Shown: positions 44,030 to 58,572 of the stretch, piece by piece
Numbering within the stretch: position 1 is the first letter of the stretch
Layout of the letters: the number at the start of each line of letters is the position of its first letter
DNA from: Mantis religiosa
Lineage: Eukaryota; Arthropoda; Insecta; Mantodea; Mantidae
Length of the DNA stretch: 64,000 nt
Assembly: GCA_030765055.1 (NCBI GenBank)
Contig: CM060947.1
Location: forward strand, 257,687,773 to 257,751,772
Reading direction: 5' to 3'
Notes under the pieces: generated by a model
What the model was told of the DNA's origin: nothing
The model's input: the letters and a program-made list of their open reading frames with translations, nothing else
Database searches by the model: none
Translations under genes and position numbers: made by a program

Positions 44030-44223
44030 AATAATAACGACCCGAACGTTCATCATCTCCCAAGCTCTTACGGCCACGCTTAAATTCAGCTGCCCAAAAT
44101 TTCACACTGGAAAATAATGGTGCAGAGTCCGAAATAGAATGCAACTCATCTATGAACTGCGGGGGCGTATATCTCTTTATGAACAAATATTTAATGACAG
44201 CTCAATATTCTTTTTTTGTCCAT
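44030..44223 (-). pseudogene. Mariner transposase N-terminal fragment (second mariner subfamily)
   Basis: The minus strand starts at ATG (44223), MDKK, then after a one-base shift reads EY*AVIKYLFIKRYTPPQF, IDELHSISDSAPLFSSVKFW and AAEFKRGRKSLGDDERSGR. This is the classic mariner HTH pair and the 'KFWAAEFKRGR' linker. A different subfamily from the 8.8/16.7/19.3 kb mariners. One stop, one frameshift, and no catalytic domain. Confidence 0.82.
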
Positions 44224-44965
<742 letters not shown>

Positions 44966-45125
44966 GGAAATTAATTGTTCTTTCACACTGGTCGTGTGTA
45001 GGCTAAATTGCGGAAACGTAGAGTCAGACTGAAAAATTCAATGCTATAGCTGGGATTTGAATCACGGATCTTCTGGTTTCCGTCCAGGAGCACTACCATT
45101 GTGCTACTATTGCCAACGTGCCGAT
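44966..45125 (-). mobile_element. SINE family 2, copy with (AAT)n tail
   Basis: 'gaaattaattgttctttcac', 'tagagtcagactgaaaaat', 'gggatttgaatcacggatc' (B-box region) and 'gtgctactattgccaac' (A-box region). Left end of the large satellite C array. Confidence 0.85.
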
Positions 45126-48100
45126 ATGACATTAAATTCTCCAACTGACTCGTACTTTCCGGGTAAACCTCTTAGGAGTTCTCATAAACACATGAGACAA
45201 CTACCTTAATGGCGACTTACTAAGCTGTAAGTACTTTAAGGTCCGGGCTTTATAGTTCGGACCACTATTAGGTACAACTGACTCGTGTTTTTCCCGGTAA
45301 ACCACTAGTAGTTCCCATAAACACATGAGACAACTATCTTAATGACGACTTACCCTGCTGTAAGTACTTTAGGGTCCGGGCGTAATAGTTCGGACCACTA
45401 TTAGGTACAACTGACTCGTGGTTTTCCTGGTAAACCTCTTGGAGTTCTCATTAACACATGAGACGACTACCTTAATGACGACTTACTATATTGTAAGTTC
45501 TTTAAGGCCCGGGCTTTAGAGTTCGGACCACTATTAGATACAACTGACTCGTGTTTTTTCCGGTAAAACACTAGGAGTTCTCATAAAAACATGAGACAAC
45601 TACCTTAATGACGACTTACTATGCTGTAAGTACTTTAAGGCCCGGGCTTTATAGTTCGGACCACTATTAGGTACAACTGACTCGTGTTTTTCCCGGTAAA
45701 CCACTAGGAGTTCTCATAAACACATGAGGCAACTACCTTAATGGCGACTTACTATGCTGTAAGTACTTTGAGGCCCGGGCATTATAGTTCGGACCACTAT
45801 TAGGTACAACTGACTCGTGTTTTTCCCGGTAAACCACTAGGAGTTCTCATAAACACATGAGACAACTAACTTAATGACGACTTACTATGCTGTAAGTACT
45901 TTAAGACCCGGGCTTTATAGTTCGGACCACTATTAGGTACAACTGACTCGTATTTTTCCCGGTAAACCACTAGGAGTTCTCATAAACACATGAGACAACT
46001 ACCTTAATGACGACTTACTCTGCTGTAAGTACTTTAAGGCCCGGGCTTTATAGTTCGGACCACTATTAGGTACAACTGACTCGTGTTTTTCCGGTAAACC
46101 ACTAGGAGTTCTCATAAACACATGAGACAACTACTTTAATGACGACCTACTATGCTGTAAGTACTTTAAGGCCCGGGCTTTATAGTTCGGACCACTATTA
46201 GGTACAACTGACTCGTATTTTTCCCGGTAAACCACTAGGAGTTCTCATAAACACATGAGACAACTACTTTAATGACGACCTACTATGCTGTAAGTACTTT
46301 AAGGCCGGGCTTTATAGTTCGGACCACTCTTAGGTACAACTGACTCGTGTTTTTCCCGGTAAACCACTAGGAGTTCTCATAAACACATGAGACAACTACC
46401 TTAATGACGACTTACTCTGCTGTAAGTACTTTAAGGCCCGGGCTTTATAGTTCGGACCACTATTAGGTACAACTGACTCGTGTTTTTCCTGGTAAACCAC
46501 TAGGAGTTCTCATAAACACATGAGACAACTACCTTAATGACGACTTACTCTGCTGTAAGTACTTTAAGACCCGGGCTTTATAGTTCGGACCACTATTAGG
46601 TACAACTGACTCGTGTTTTTCCCGGTAAACCACTAGGAGTTCTCATAAACACATTAGACAACTACCTTAATGACAACTTACTATGCTGTAAGTACTTTAA
46701 GGCCCGGGCTTTATAGTTCGGACCACTCTTAGGTACAACTGACTCGTGTTTTTCCCGGTAAACCACTAGGAGTTCTCATAAACACATGAGACAACTAACT
46801 TAATGACGACTTACTATGCTGTATGTACTTTAAGGTCCGGGCTTTATAGTTCGGACCACTCTTAGGTACAACTGACTCGTGTTTTCCCGGTAAACCACTA
46901 GGAGTTCTCGTAAACACATGAGACAACTATCTTCATGACGACTTACTATGCTGTAAGTACTTTAAGGCCCGGGCTTTATAGTTCGGACCACTCTTAGGTA
47001 CAACTGACTCGTGTTTTTCCCGGTAAACCACTAGGAGATCTCGTAAACACATGAGACAACTATCTTCATGACGACTTACTATGCTGTATGTACTTTAAGG
47101 TCCGGGCTTTATAGTTCGGACGACTCTTAGGTACAACTGACTCGTGTTTTTCCCGGTAAACCACTAGGAGTTCTCGTAAACACATGAGACAACTACCTTA
47201 ATGGCGACTTACTATGCTGTAAGTACTTTAAGGCCCGGGCTTTATAGTTCGGACCACTCTTAGGTACAACTGACTCGTGTATTTCCCGGTAAACCACTAG
47301 GAGTTCTCATAAACACATGAGACAACTACCTTAATGACGACTTACTATGCTGTAAGTACTTTAAGTTCCGGGCTTTATAGTTCGGACCACTATTATGTAC
47401 AACTGACTCGTGTTTTTCCCGGTAAACCACTAGGAGTTCTCATAAACACATGAGACAACTATCTTAATGACGACTTACTCTGCTGTAAGTACTTTAAGGT
47501 CCGGGCGTAATAGTTCGGACCACTATTAGGTACAACTGACTCGTGGTTTTCCTGGTAAACCTCTTGGAGTTCTCATTAACACATGAGACGACTACCTTAA
47601 TGACGACTTACTATATTGTAAGTTCTTTAAGGCCCGGGCTTTACAGTTCGGACCACTATTAGATACAACTGACTCGTGTTTTTTCCGGTAAAACACTAGG
47701 AGTTCTCATAAACACACGAGACAACTACTTTAATGGCGACTTACTATGCTGTAAGTACTTTAAGGCCCGGGCTTTATAGTTCGGACCACTATTAGGTAAA
47801 ACTGACTCGTGTTTTTCCGGTAAACCACTAGGAGTTCTCATAAAAACATGAGACAACTACCTTAATGGCGACTTACTATGCTGTAAGTACTTTAAGGCCC
47901 GGGCTTTATAGTTCGGACCACTCTTAGGTACAACTGACTCGTGTTTTTCCCGGTAAACCACTAGGAGTTCTCATAAACAAATGAGACAACTACCTTAATG
48001 ACGACTTACTATGCTGTAAGTACTTTAAGGCCCGGGCTTTATAGTTCGGACCACTCTTAGGTACAACTGACTCGTGTTTTTCCCGGTAAACCACTAGGAG

Positions 48101-51100
48101 TTCTCATAAACACATGAGACAACTACCTTAATGACGACTTACTATGCTGTAAGTACTTTAAGTCCCGGGCTTTATAGTTCGGACCACTATTAGGTACAAC
48201 TGACTCGTATTTTTCCCGGTAAACCACTAGGAGTTCTCATAAACACATGAGACAACTACCTTAATGACGACTTACTCTGCTGTAAGTACTTTAAGGCCCG
48301 GGCTTTATAGTTCGGACCACTATTAGGTACAACTGACTCGTGTTTTTCCGGTAAACCACTAGGAGTTCTCATAAACACATGAGACAACTACTTTAATGAC
48401 GACCTACTATGCTGTAAGTACTTTAAGGCCCGGGCTTTATAGTTCGGACCACTATTAGGTACAACTGACTCGTATTTTTCCCGGTAAACCACTAGGAGTT
48501 CTCATAAACACATGAGACAACTACTTTAATGACGACCTACTATGCTGTAAGTACTTTAAGGCCGGGCTTTATAGTTCGGACCACTCTTAGGTACAACTGA
48601 CTCGTGTTTTTCCCGGTAAACCACTAGGAGTTCTCATAAACACATGAGACAACTACCTTAATGACGACTTACTCTGCTGTAAGTACTTTAAGGCCCGGGC
48701 TTTATAGTTCGGACCACTATTAGGTACAACTGACTCGTGTTTTTCCTGGTAAACCACTAGGAGTTCTCATAAACACATGAGACAACTACCTTAATGACGA
48801 CTTACTCTGCTGTAAGTACTTTAAGACCCGGGCTTTATAGTTCGGACCACTATTAGGTACAACTGACTCGTGTTTTTCCCGGTAAACCACTAGGAGTTCT
48901 CATAAACACATTAGACAACTACCTTAATGACAACTTACTATGCTGTAAGTACTTTAAGGCCCGGGCTTTATAGTTCGGACCACTCTTAGGTACAACTGAC
49001 TCGTGTTTTTCCCGGTAAACCACTAGGAGTTCTCATAAACACATGAGACAACTAACTTAATGACGACTTACTATGCTGTATGTACTTTAAGGTCCGGGCT
49101 TTATAGTTCGGACCACTCTTAGGTACAACTGACTCGTGTTTTCCCGGTAAACCACTAGGAGTTCTCGTAAACACATGAGACAACTATCTTCATGACGACT
49201 TACTATGCTGTAAGTACTTTAAGGCCCGGGCTTTATAGTTCGGACCACTCTTAGGTACAACTGACTCGTGTTTTTCCCGGTAAACCACTAGGAGTTCTCG
49301 TAAACACATGAGACAACTATCTTCATGACGACTTACTATGCTGTATGTACTTTAAGGTCCGGGCTTTATAGTTCGGACCACTCTTAGGTACAACTGACTC
49401 GTGTTTTTCCCGGTAAACCACTAGGAGTTCTCGTAAACACATGAGACAACTACCTTAATGGCGACTTACTATGCTGTAAGTACTTTAAGGCCCGGGCTTT
49501 ATAGTTCGGACCACTCTTAGGTACAACTGACTCGTGTATTTCCCGGTAAACCACTAGGAGTTCTCATAAACACATGAGACAACTACCTTAATGACGACTT
49601 ACTATGCTGTAAGTACTTTAAGTTCCGGGCTTTATAGTTCGGACCACTCTTAGGTACAACTGACTCGTGTTTTTCCCGGTAAACCACTAGGAGTTCTCAT
49701 AAACACATGAGACAACTATCTTAATGACGACTTACTCTGCTGTAAGTACTTTAAGGTCCGGGCGTAATAGTTCGGACCACTATTAGGTACAACTGACTCG
49801 TGGTTTTCCTGGTAAACCTCTTGGAGTTCTCATTAACACATGAGACGACTACCTTAATGACGACTTACTATATTGTAAGTTCTTTAAGGCCCGGGCTTTA
49901 CAGTTCGGACCACTATTAGATACAACTGACTCGTGTTTTTTCCGGTAAAACACTAGGAGTTCTCATAAACACACGAGACAACTACTTTAATGGCGACTTA
50001 CTATGCTGTAAGTACTTTAAGGCCCGGGCTTTATAGTTCGGACCACTATTAGGTAAAACTGACTCGTGTTTTTCCGGTAAACCACTAGGAGTTCTCATAA
50101 AAACATGAGACAACTACCTTAATGGCGACTTACTATGCTGTAAGTACTTTAAGGCCCGGGCTTTATAGTTCGGACCACTCTTAGGTACAACTGACTCGTG
50201 TTTTTCCCGGTAAACCACTAGGAGTTCTCATAAACACATGAGACAACTACCTTAATGACGACTTACTATGCTGTAAGTACTTTAAGGCCCGGGCTTTATA
50301 GTTCGGACCACTCTTAGGTACAACTGACTCGTGTTTTTCCCGGTAAACCACTAGGAGTTCTCATAAACACATGAGACAACTACCTTAATGACGACTTACT
50401 ATGCTGTAAGTACTTTAAGTCCCGGGCTTTATAGTTCGGACCACTATTAGGTACAACTGACTCGTGTTTTTCCTGTAAACCACTAGGAGTTCTTGTAAAC
50501 ACACGAGACAACTACCTTAATGACGACTTACTATGCTGTAAGTACTTTAAGGCCCGGGCTTTATAGTTCGGACCACTATTAGGTACAACTGACTCGTGTT
50601 GTTCCGGTAAAACACTAGGAGTTCTCATAAACACATAAGACAACTACCTTAATGACGACTTACTATGCTGTAAGTACTTTAAGGCCCGGGCTTTATAGTT
50701 CGGACCACTATTAGGTACAACTGACTCGTGTTTTTCCTGTAAACCACTAGGAGTTCTTGTAAACACATGAGACAACTACCTTAATGACGACTTAAATGCT
50801 GTAAGTACTTTAAGGCCCGGGCTTTATAGTTCGGACCACTATTAGGTACAACTGACTCGTGTTTTTTCCGGTAAACCACTAGGAGTTCTCATAAACACAT
50901 GAGACAACTACCTTAATGACGACTTACTATGCTGTAAGTACTTTAAGTCCCGGGCTTTATAGTTCGGACCACTATTAGGTACAACTGACTCGTGTTTTTT
51001 CCGGTAAACCACTAGGAGTTCTCATAAACACATGACACAACTACCTTAATGACGACTTACTATGCTGTAAGTACTTTAAGTCCCGGGCTTTATAGTTCGG

Positions 51101-51112
51101 ACCACTATTAGG
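45126..51112 (+). repeat. Satellite family C, ~133-bp array (~45 units) with 2,257-bp higher-order repeat
   Basis: Head-to-tail units of ~133 bp run for ~6 kb. Variants recur at a fixed spacing of 2,257 bp (17 units): 'acattagacaacta' at 46651 and 48908, and 'gtggttttcctgg' at 47543 and 49800. Its earlier occurrence at 45418 is 2,125 bp (16 units) before 47543. Only a few single-base differences separate the two full higher-order copies (about 45.93-48.19 and 48.19-50.45 kb). Confidence 0.95.
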
Positions 51113-51255
51113 TCAATTAATTGTTCTTTCACACTGGCCGTGTGTAGGCTAAATTGTGGGCTAAACTGCCATAGCCGGGATTTGAACAACGGATCTTCTG
51201 GTTTCCGTTTAGCCGCACTACCATTGTGCTACTATGGCCAACGTGCCGACATGAC
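51113..51255 (-). mobile_element. SINE family 2, right-hand boundary of the satellite C array
   Basis: 'ttaattgttctttcacactg' then 'gggatttgaacaacggatc' and 'gtgctactatggccaacg'. Same orientation as the SINE2 at the left boundary. Confidence 0.85.
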
Positions 51256-51429
51256 ATTAACTTCTCCAACTGACTCGTATTTCCACTAATTGACGTAATA
51301 GTGGTTAACTTAAAAGGGCCTGAGGATAATGCTTTAAGGCTCGTGTTTTAGTCTATAAGCCAATAACAATACAGTATAAATTCACCATTTGAAAAGGCCT
51401 TAAAACTTGTTTGTATTTTGTTGTTGCAG

Positions 51430-51574
51430 CATTCTGAAGAGGGAAACCAGAGTGTCAGCATCCTGAGTTTCGTGCCCGTCATAGACGACGATGGCAAATA
51501 CCTCACATGTCGAGCAGAAAATCCTTATATCCCTGACAGTGCCTTAGAAGACAGGTGGCGCCTCAACGTTCACT
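51430..51574 (+). CDS. Internal exon of an Ig-superfamily cell-surface protein (Sidestep-like)
   Basis: A 145-bp exon between the acceptor TTGTTGCAG (ends 51429) and donor GTAAGT (51575-51580); phase 0 at entry, phase 1 at exit. It encodes HSEEGNQSVSILSFVPVIDD, then DGKYLTCRAENPYIP and DSALEDRWRLNVH, with a split final Tyr/Cys-type codon. 'DDGKYLTCRAEN' is the F-strand of an Ig domain with its disulphide Cys. The 'P..DS.LED.W.L.VHY' ending is what I know from insect Sidestep-family (nephrin/SYG-like) adhesion receptors in axon guidance. The first half of the Ig domain must lie in an upstream exon. No other exon of this gene is seen. Codon use is normal and the frame is clean, unlike all the surrounding repeats. 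Confidence 0.85.
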
Positions 51575-51663
51575 GTAAGTACCACATCACTTTTATGAAG
51601 AACTTTCCTAATATGTACTGTACCACGGTATGTCTCTATTTTTGGCTTCTGAACATCGTTTAG

Positions 51664-51970
51664 TCACAGCAATTAAATAGAATCACGTATATTCAAATGG
51701 AACACCTATCATAGGTCAACACATCGTATAAAAGTTACAACATAATTATGTTGAAAAAAAACTATCAGCGGAACCAGTAACCGCAATACTGATATCGCTA
51801 CATTCTGCGTACTTGCGAATACCTGCGTATTGTGCTTACCATGAATTTTAGAGCAGAATGGTGCAAAATGGATAGAAATATAAAATATACGCTTATGCAC
51901 CTCCACTCAAACTATGTAATATTTGAGAATTTCAACAATGAATCCGTGGTCACCAATAAATAAGAACTTC
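51664..51970. other. Intron-like sequence
   Basis: Downstream of the Ig exon; no recognised feature. Confidence 0.4.
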
Positions 51971-51974
51971 ACAA

Positions 51975-52775
51975 ATTTACTTATGTAGCGTGAGGGTAAA
52001 GTGTATGCCTCACTCTCAAGTTCTAATCTCAAGTTCCTAGTTCTAATCTTGGTCAGGGTGACAAGCCCTTTTTCCAAAAATGAATATCTAGTAACACTAA
52101 ATTTTATGTACCATGTACTCATTTGAACATCGTTTCATGCATACTCCGATATGACTTAACTTTAGAGTATTTCCCTTATTCTCAAAGATGAATGTCTGTT
52201 AACTCTAAGCTATATGTACGTTGTACTCTTTTGAACATCATTTCATTCATCGTCCGATATGACTTAACGTTGGAGGTTTTCTCTTATCCTGGAAGATGAA
52301 TGTCTGGTAACTCCAAGCTCTATGGACCCTGTACTCATTTGAACATCATTTCATTCATCGTCCGATATGACTTAACGTTGGAGGTTTTCCCTTATCCTGA
52401 AAAATGAATGTCTGGTAGCTCCAAGCTCTATGGTCCCTGTACTCACTTGAACATCATTTCATTCATCGTCTGATATGACTTAACGTTGGAGGTTTTCCCT
52501 TATTCTGAAAGATGAATGTCTGGTAACTCCAAGCTCTATGGACCCTGTACTCACTTGAACATCATTTCATTCATCGTCTGATATGACTTAACGTTGGAGG
52601 TTTTCCCTTATTCTGAAAGATGAATGTCTGGTAACTCCAAGCTCTATGGTCCCTGTACTCACTTGAACATCATTTCATTCATCGTCTGATATGACTTAAC
52701 GTTGGAGGTTTTCCCTTATTCTGAAAGATGAATGTCTGGTAACTCCAAGCTCTATGGAATCTGGGCTCATTTGAA
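51975..52775 (+). repeat. SINE1 head plus satellite B array (block 3)
   Basis: A degraded SINE1 head (51975-52060, 'gggtaaagtgtatgcctcac', 'cttggtcagggtgaca') followed by about six ~108-bp SINE1-tail units. The last four units ('tctggtaactccaagctcta') are nearly identical to each other, a recent expansion. Confidence 0.9.
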
Positions 52776-52784
52776 CAAAAGGGC

Positions 52785-53012
52785 CCAACTCGTAAGCGTA
52801 GAGGGTGGCGTGTCTGCCTCACTTTCAAGAGGTGCCGTATTTGAATCTCAGTCAGTGTGAGTTACTGGATAAAGTTTTATCGCGAGTTTTCCCGTATCCT
52901 GATAGAGCAATGTGGGGTAACTCCAAGCTCCGCGCTCATTTGAACATCATTTCACCCATTTCATTCATCGTTCGATATGACTTAACGTTGTATGACGTAA
53001 ATTCCAAATAAA
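52785..53012 (+). mobile_element. SINE family 1, full copy
   Basis: Head 'cgtagagggtggcgtgtct', 'gcctcactttcaagaggtg' and 'tttgaatctcagtcag', through the body to 'ttaacgttgtatgacgtaaa'. Its 3' end runs directly into the (AAAT)n/(AAGT)n block. Confidence 0.88.
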
Positions 53013-54840
<1,828 letters not shown>

Positions 54841-55045
54841 TAAAAATATGAATGAATGAATGAGTGAAGGAATGAATGAATCGATCCATCGATTGATCGA
54901 ATAATCCACCAATCCACCAATTAGCGAGTCAGTCAGTCGGTCGGCTGGTCGGTCGATCGGTCGATCGGTCGGTTCTTCGGTCCGTCTTTCGGTCGGTTGG
55001 TCGGTCAATCGGTCAGTCGGTCAGTCAGTTAGTCAATAAATAAAA
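54841..55045. repeat. Degenerate tetranucleotide block
   Basis: Changes through GAAT, GATC/GATT, then GGTC/GATC and CAGT motifs before returning to 'aataaataaa'. Edge of the long microsatellite. Confidence 0.85.
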
Positions 55046-55799
55046 TGAACAAGATAGTGGTTATCTTTTCAGTGATAATTAAGTGATATATAGGATATTC
55101 TTTTAATCAGGCGATATCTCGTTACCTTCCTGTTTGCTAGAATGAAATATTTAGTACAGGCAGAAATAACATTTGACAGTCATTAACCTCATGACGATTT
55201 AATCACCACGTCAATAAATTCGCATATTGCGTGTTACGGGACTAACGTAGTACTTACCTCTTCTTTTTTATTTAGGTATTGTTTATTGATGAGAATCTTC
55301 CCCAATCAGCCATGACAATTTGTCTCCTCATTTAAAGGTCAAACGACTATTTCAAGATAATTCAATGTTTCATTACGTTAAGTATATGAGCAGTTAACCT
55401 GTTGTTTTCTTTTCCCATGAATTGTTCATTATCTCAGTTTGGTTTGTGGAGGTCTCTTGGCTACATTAATTTTCAGAAGTAGACATGTAATTAAGAGTCA
55501 GAGCTCGGCATTCCGTGTTATAATCTCTGAATTATTGAGTTGTTTAAAACCTGAGTCAGTTGGCGACACCCAAGTGTCTGATTATAATACGTTATCAAGT
55601 AAATGGTCATTCATATCTGTTTTGACTCTTAGGAAGTTCAAACAAACACAAAGCATCAGCAGATGGGCTCTCTGGCGCGCTTGGAGCGTGTTCAAATCCC
55701 GTCCTATATGTCAACTTTGGGGGACAAAAATTAAAATAAGCAAGGAAACGTTGGTACTATTTTGTGTAACTGTATCTCTTGTATGTTCAAATGAATACA

Positions 55800-56830
55800 G
55801 AGTACATAGACCTTACAGTTACTTGACATCCTTCTTTCAGGATAAGAGAAACCTCCAACGTTAAGTCATATCAGACGATGAATGAAATGATGTTCAAGTG
55901 AGTACAGGGTACAAAGAGCTTAAGGTTACCAGACATTCATCTTTCAGTATCAGGGAAAGCCTCCAACGTTACCTCATATCGGACGATGAATGAAATGATT
56001 TCCAAATGAGTACAGGGTACATAAAGCTTAGAGTTATCAGACATTCTTCTTTCAGGATAAGAGAGAACCTCCAACGTTAATTCATATACGACGATGAATG
56101 AAATGATGTTCAAATAAGTACAGGATATGTAGAGCTTTGAGTTACCAGACATTCTTCTTTCAGGATAAGAGAAAACCTCTAACTTCAAGTGATATCGGAC
56201 GAAGAATGAAATGATGTACAAAGGAGTACAGAGTACATAGAGCTTAAGGTTACCAGACATCCATCTTACAGGATAGGAAAAAGACTCCAAGGTTAAGTCC
56301 TTTCCGACGATGAATGAAATAATGTTCAAATGAGTGCAGGGTACACAGATCTTAGAGTTACCAGACAGTTATCGTTTAGGATAAGTGAAAGCCTCCAGCG
56401 ATAAGTTATATCGGACGATGAATGGAATATTGTACAAATGAGTACGGGGTACACAGAGCTTAGTGTTACCAGATATTTATCTTTTTGTAAAAGGAGAAAC
56501 CTCCAACGTTAAGTCAAGTCCTAGGATGAATAAAATGTTCATAAGTACAGGGTACATAGAGGTTTGAGTTACCAGACATTCGTCTTTCAGGATAAGACAA
56601 AACCGCTAACGTTAGGTCATATCGGAGGATGAACAAAATGTTGCTCAAAGGAATACAGGGTACATAGAGCATAGAGTTACCAGACGTTCATCTTTCAATA
56701 TAAGGGAAAACCTCCAATGTTAGGTCATATCGTAGGATGGATGAAGTGATGTTCAAATAGCTACAGGGTACATAGAGATTAGAGTTACCAGACATTCACG
56801 TTGGTGAATAAGGGAAAACTTCCAGAAAAT
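55800..56830 (-). repeat. Satellite family B (SINE1-tail), block 4
   Basis: About nine ~108-bp units in minus orientation, more diverged than block 1, ending in 'aaaataactcaccctaac' (the 3' remnant of a SINE1 head). Confidence 0.9.
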
Positions 56831-56879
56831 AACTCACCCTAACGAATTTCGATTTGGAGACCTACACAACATGAGTTCT

Positions 56880-56965
56880 TCAGCCCGCCTTGGTAGCGCG
56901 ATGGTTGCGTGTCTGCGTCACGTTCACGAGGTCCAGTGAGTACAGGGTACATAGAGCTTACAGGA
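56880..56965 (+). mobile_element. SINE family 1 head fragment
   Basis: 'cagcccgccttggtagcgcg', 'tgtctgcgtcacgttcacga', then a jump to tail sequence 'gagtacagggtacatagagc'. Head-to-head with the minus-strand array to its left, exactly as at 58.33 kb. Confidence 0.75.
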
Positions 56966-57654
56966 TTAGAGTAATACCTGTAAAAAGCCTTTTCACCGAA
57001 ACTGAGATTCCAAATAGAGACACGTTGTAATCATGCCAAAGAGCCCGTCGGTTAAAGTTTCGTGCTTATGTGAGCTTCCTAAAAGTCAACACAGATATGA
57101 GTAAACGTTTACTTGACAATTTATTATAATCAGACAGTTGGTGTCGCCAACTGACTCAGGTTTTAAACAACTCAATAACTTAGAAATTGTTACACGGAAT
57201 TCCTACCTCCGGTTCTGAATTACATGTCTACTTCTGAAAATTTAATGGAGCCAAGAGATCTCCACAAACCAAACTGAGATAATGAACAATTCATGGGTAA
57301 CGAAAAACAACAGGTTCACTGCTCATATACTTAACGTAATGAAAAACTGAATAACCGTTTGACCTCTAAATGAGGAGACAAATTGTCATGACATTTTGGA
57401 AAAGCTTTCATAAATAAAGAATAACTAAATAAAAAAGAGGTTACTACGTTAAACCCGTAACACGCAATATGCGAATTTATTGACGGGGAGATTAAACCGT
57501 CATGAGGTTAATGACTGTCAAATGTTTTCTCTGGCGCTTTCCTCTACTAAGTATTGCATTCTACAATAAAGAGCGGTAACGAGATAACACCGCATTAAAA
57601 GAAATCCGCTATTTCACTTAAAAAATTAGTGAACTCTTGCAAGAGCTATCCCTA

Positions 57655-57700
57655 CGAACACTTGCTTCATTACTTCAAGATAAACACCATCTTGTACAAA
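57655..57700 (+). repeat. Satellite A relic
   Basis: 'cttcaagataaacaccatct', then 'tgtacaaataagtaca', which joins satellite B sequence. Confidence 0.55.
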
Positions 57701-58262
57701 TAAGTACAGTGTACATAGAGCTTAGAGTTACCAGATATTCATCTTTCAGTATAAGGGAAAACCACCAACGTCTAGTCATATCTGACGATGAATGAAATGA
57801 TGTTCAAATGAGTAATGGGTACATAGAGCTTAGAGTTACCAGACATTCATCTTTTTGTATAAGGGGAAACCTCCAACGTTAAGTCATACCGGACAACGAA
57901 TGAAATGATCTGGAAATGACTATAGGGTACATGGAACTTACAGATACCACACATTTATCTGCCAGGATAAGAGAAAACTTCCTACGTTTAGTCATATCTA
58001 ACGATGAATGAAATGATGTTTAAATAGCTACAGGGTACATAGAGCTTAGAGTTTATCTTTCAGGATAGGAGGAAACCTCCAACGTTTAGTAATATCTAAC
58101 GATGAATGAAATGATGTTCAAATGAGTACAGGGTACATAGAGCTTAGAGTTTATCTTTCAGGATAGGAGGAAACCTCCAACGTTTAGTAATATCTAACGA
58201 TGAATGAAATGATGTTTAAATAGCTACAGGGTACATAGAGTTAGCTGACATTAACGTTTGAG
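57700..58262 (-). repeat. Satellite family B (SINE1-tail), block 5
   Basis: About five units. Two adjacent ones share an internal deletion ('tagagcttagagtttatctt'). Confidence 0.88.
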
Positions 58263-58329
58263 TATAAGGGAAAACTTCGGAAAAATAACTCACGCTTAAC
58301 AAATTTCGATTTCAGAACCTATAGAACAT

Positions 58330-58572
58330 GAGGTGTTCAGCCCGCCTTGGTATCGCGATGGTAGCGTGTCCGCCTCACGTTCAAGTGGTCCCGAGTTCAA
58401 ATATCGGTCAGGGAGTGTTACCTGGACAAGGTTTATCCGGGGTTTTCCGTTATCCAAGGAGAGGAATGTTGGGTAACTCTAGCTCTATGGCCCCTGGGCT
58501 CATTTTAGTATCATATCACCTATTCATTCATTGTGCGATATAGCGTAACGTTGGAGGACGTAAATTACAAAA
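58330..58572 (+). mobile_element. SINE family 1, full copy
   Basis: 'cagcccgccttggtatcgcg', 'atggtagcgtgtccgcctca', 'cgagttcaaatatcggtcag', body and 'gttggaggacgtaaattac'. Followed by the polypurine tract. Confidence 0.88.

Larger units (their letters stand above)
55062..57610. repeat. Large inverted repeat (arms 55062-55610 and 57105-57610) around satellite B
   Basis: The arms are reverse complements at roughly 85-90% by eye: 'acctgagtcagttggcgaca', 'gttcattatctcagtttggt', 'tgacaatttgtctcctcatt', 'aaattcgcatattgcgtgtt', 'catttgacagtcattaacct'. The 1.5 kb between them holds a satellite B array and a SINE1 head fragment. No ORF shared between arms. Confidence 0.88.

Noticed and set aside
45126..51112. 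CRISPR-like regular repeat architecture
   Set aside because: Units are contiguous with no unique spacers, and the sequence is clearly eukaryotic.
55620..55720. tRNA-like 'gtgttcaaatcccg' B box
   Set aside because: No matching A box at proper spacing and no repeated copy in the window.
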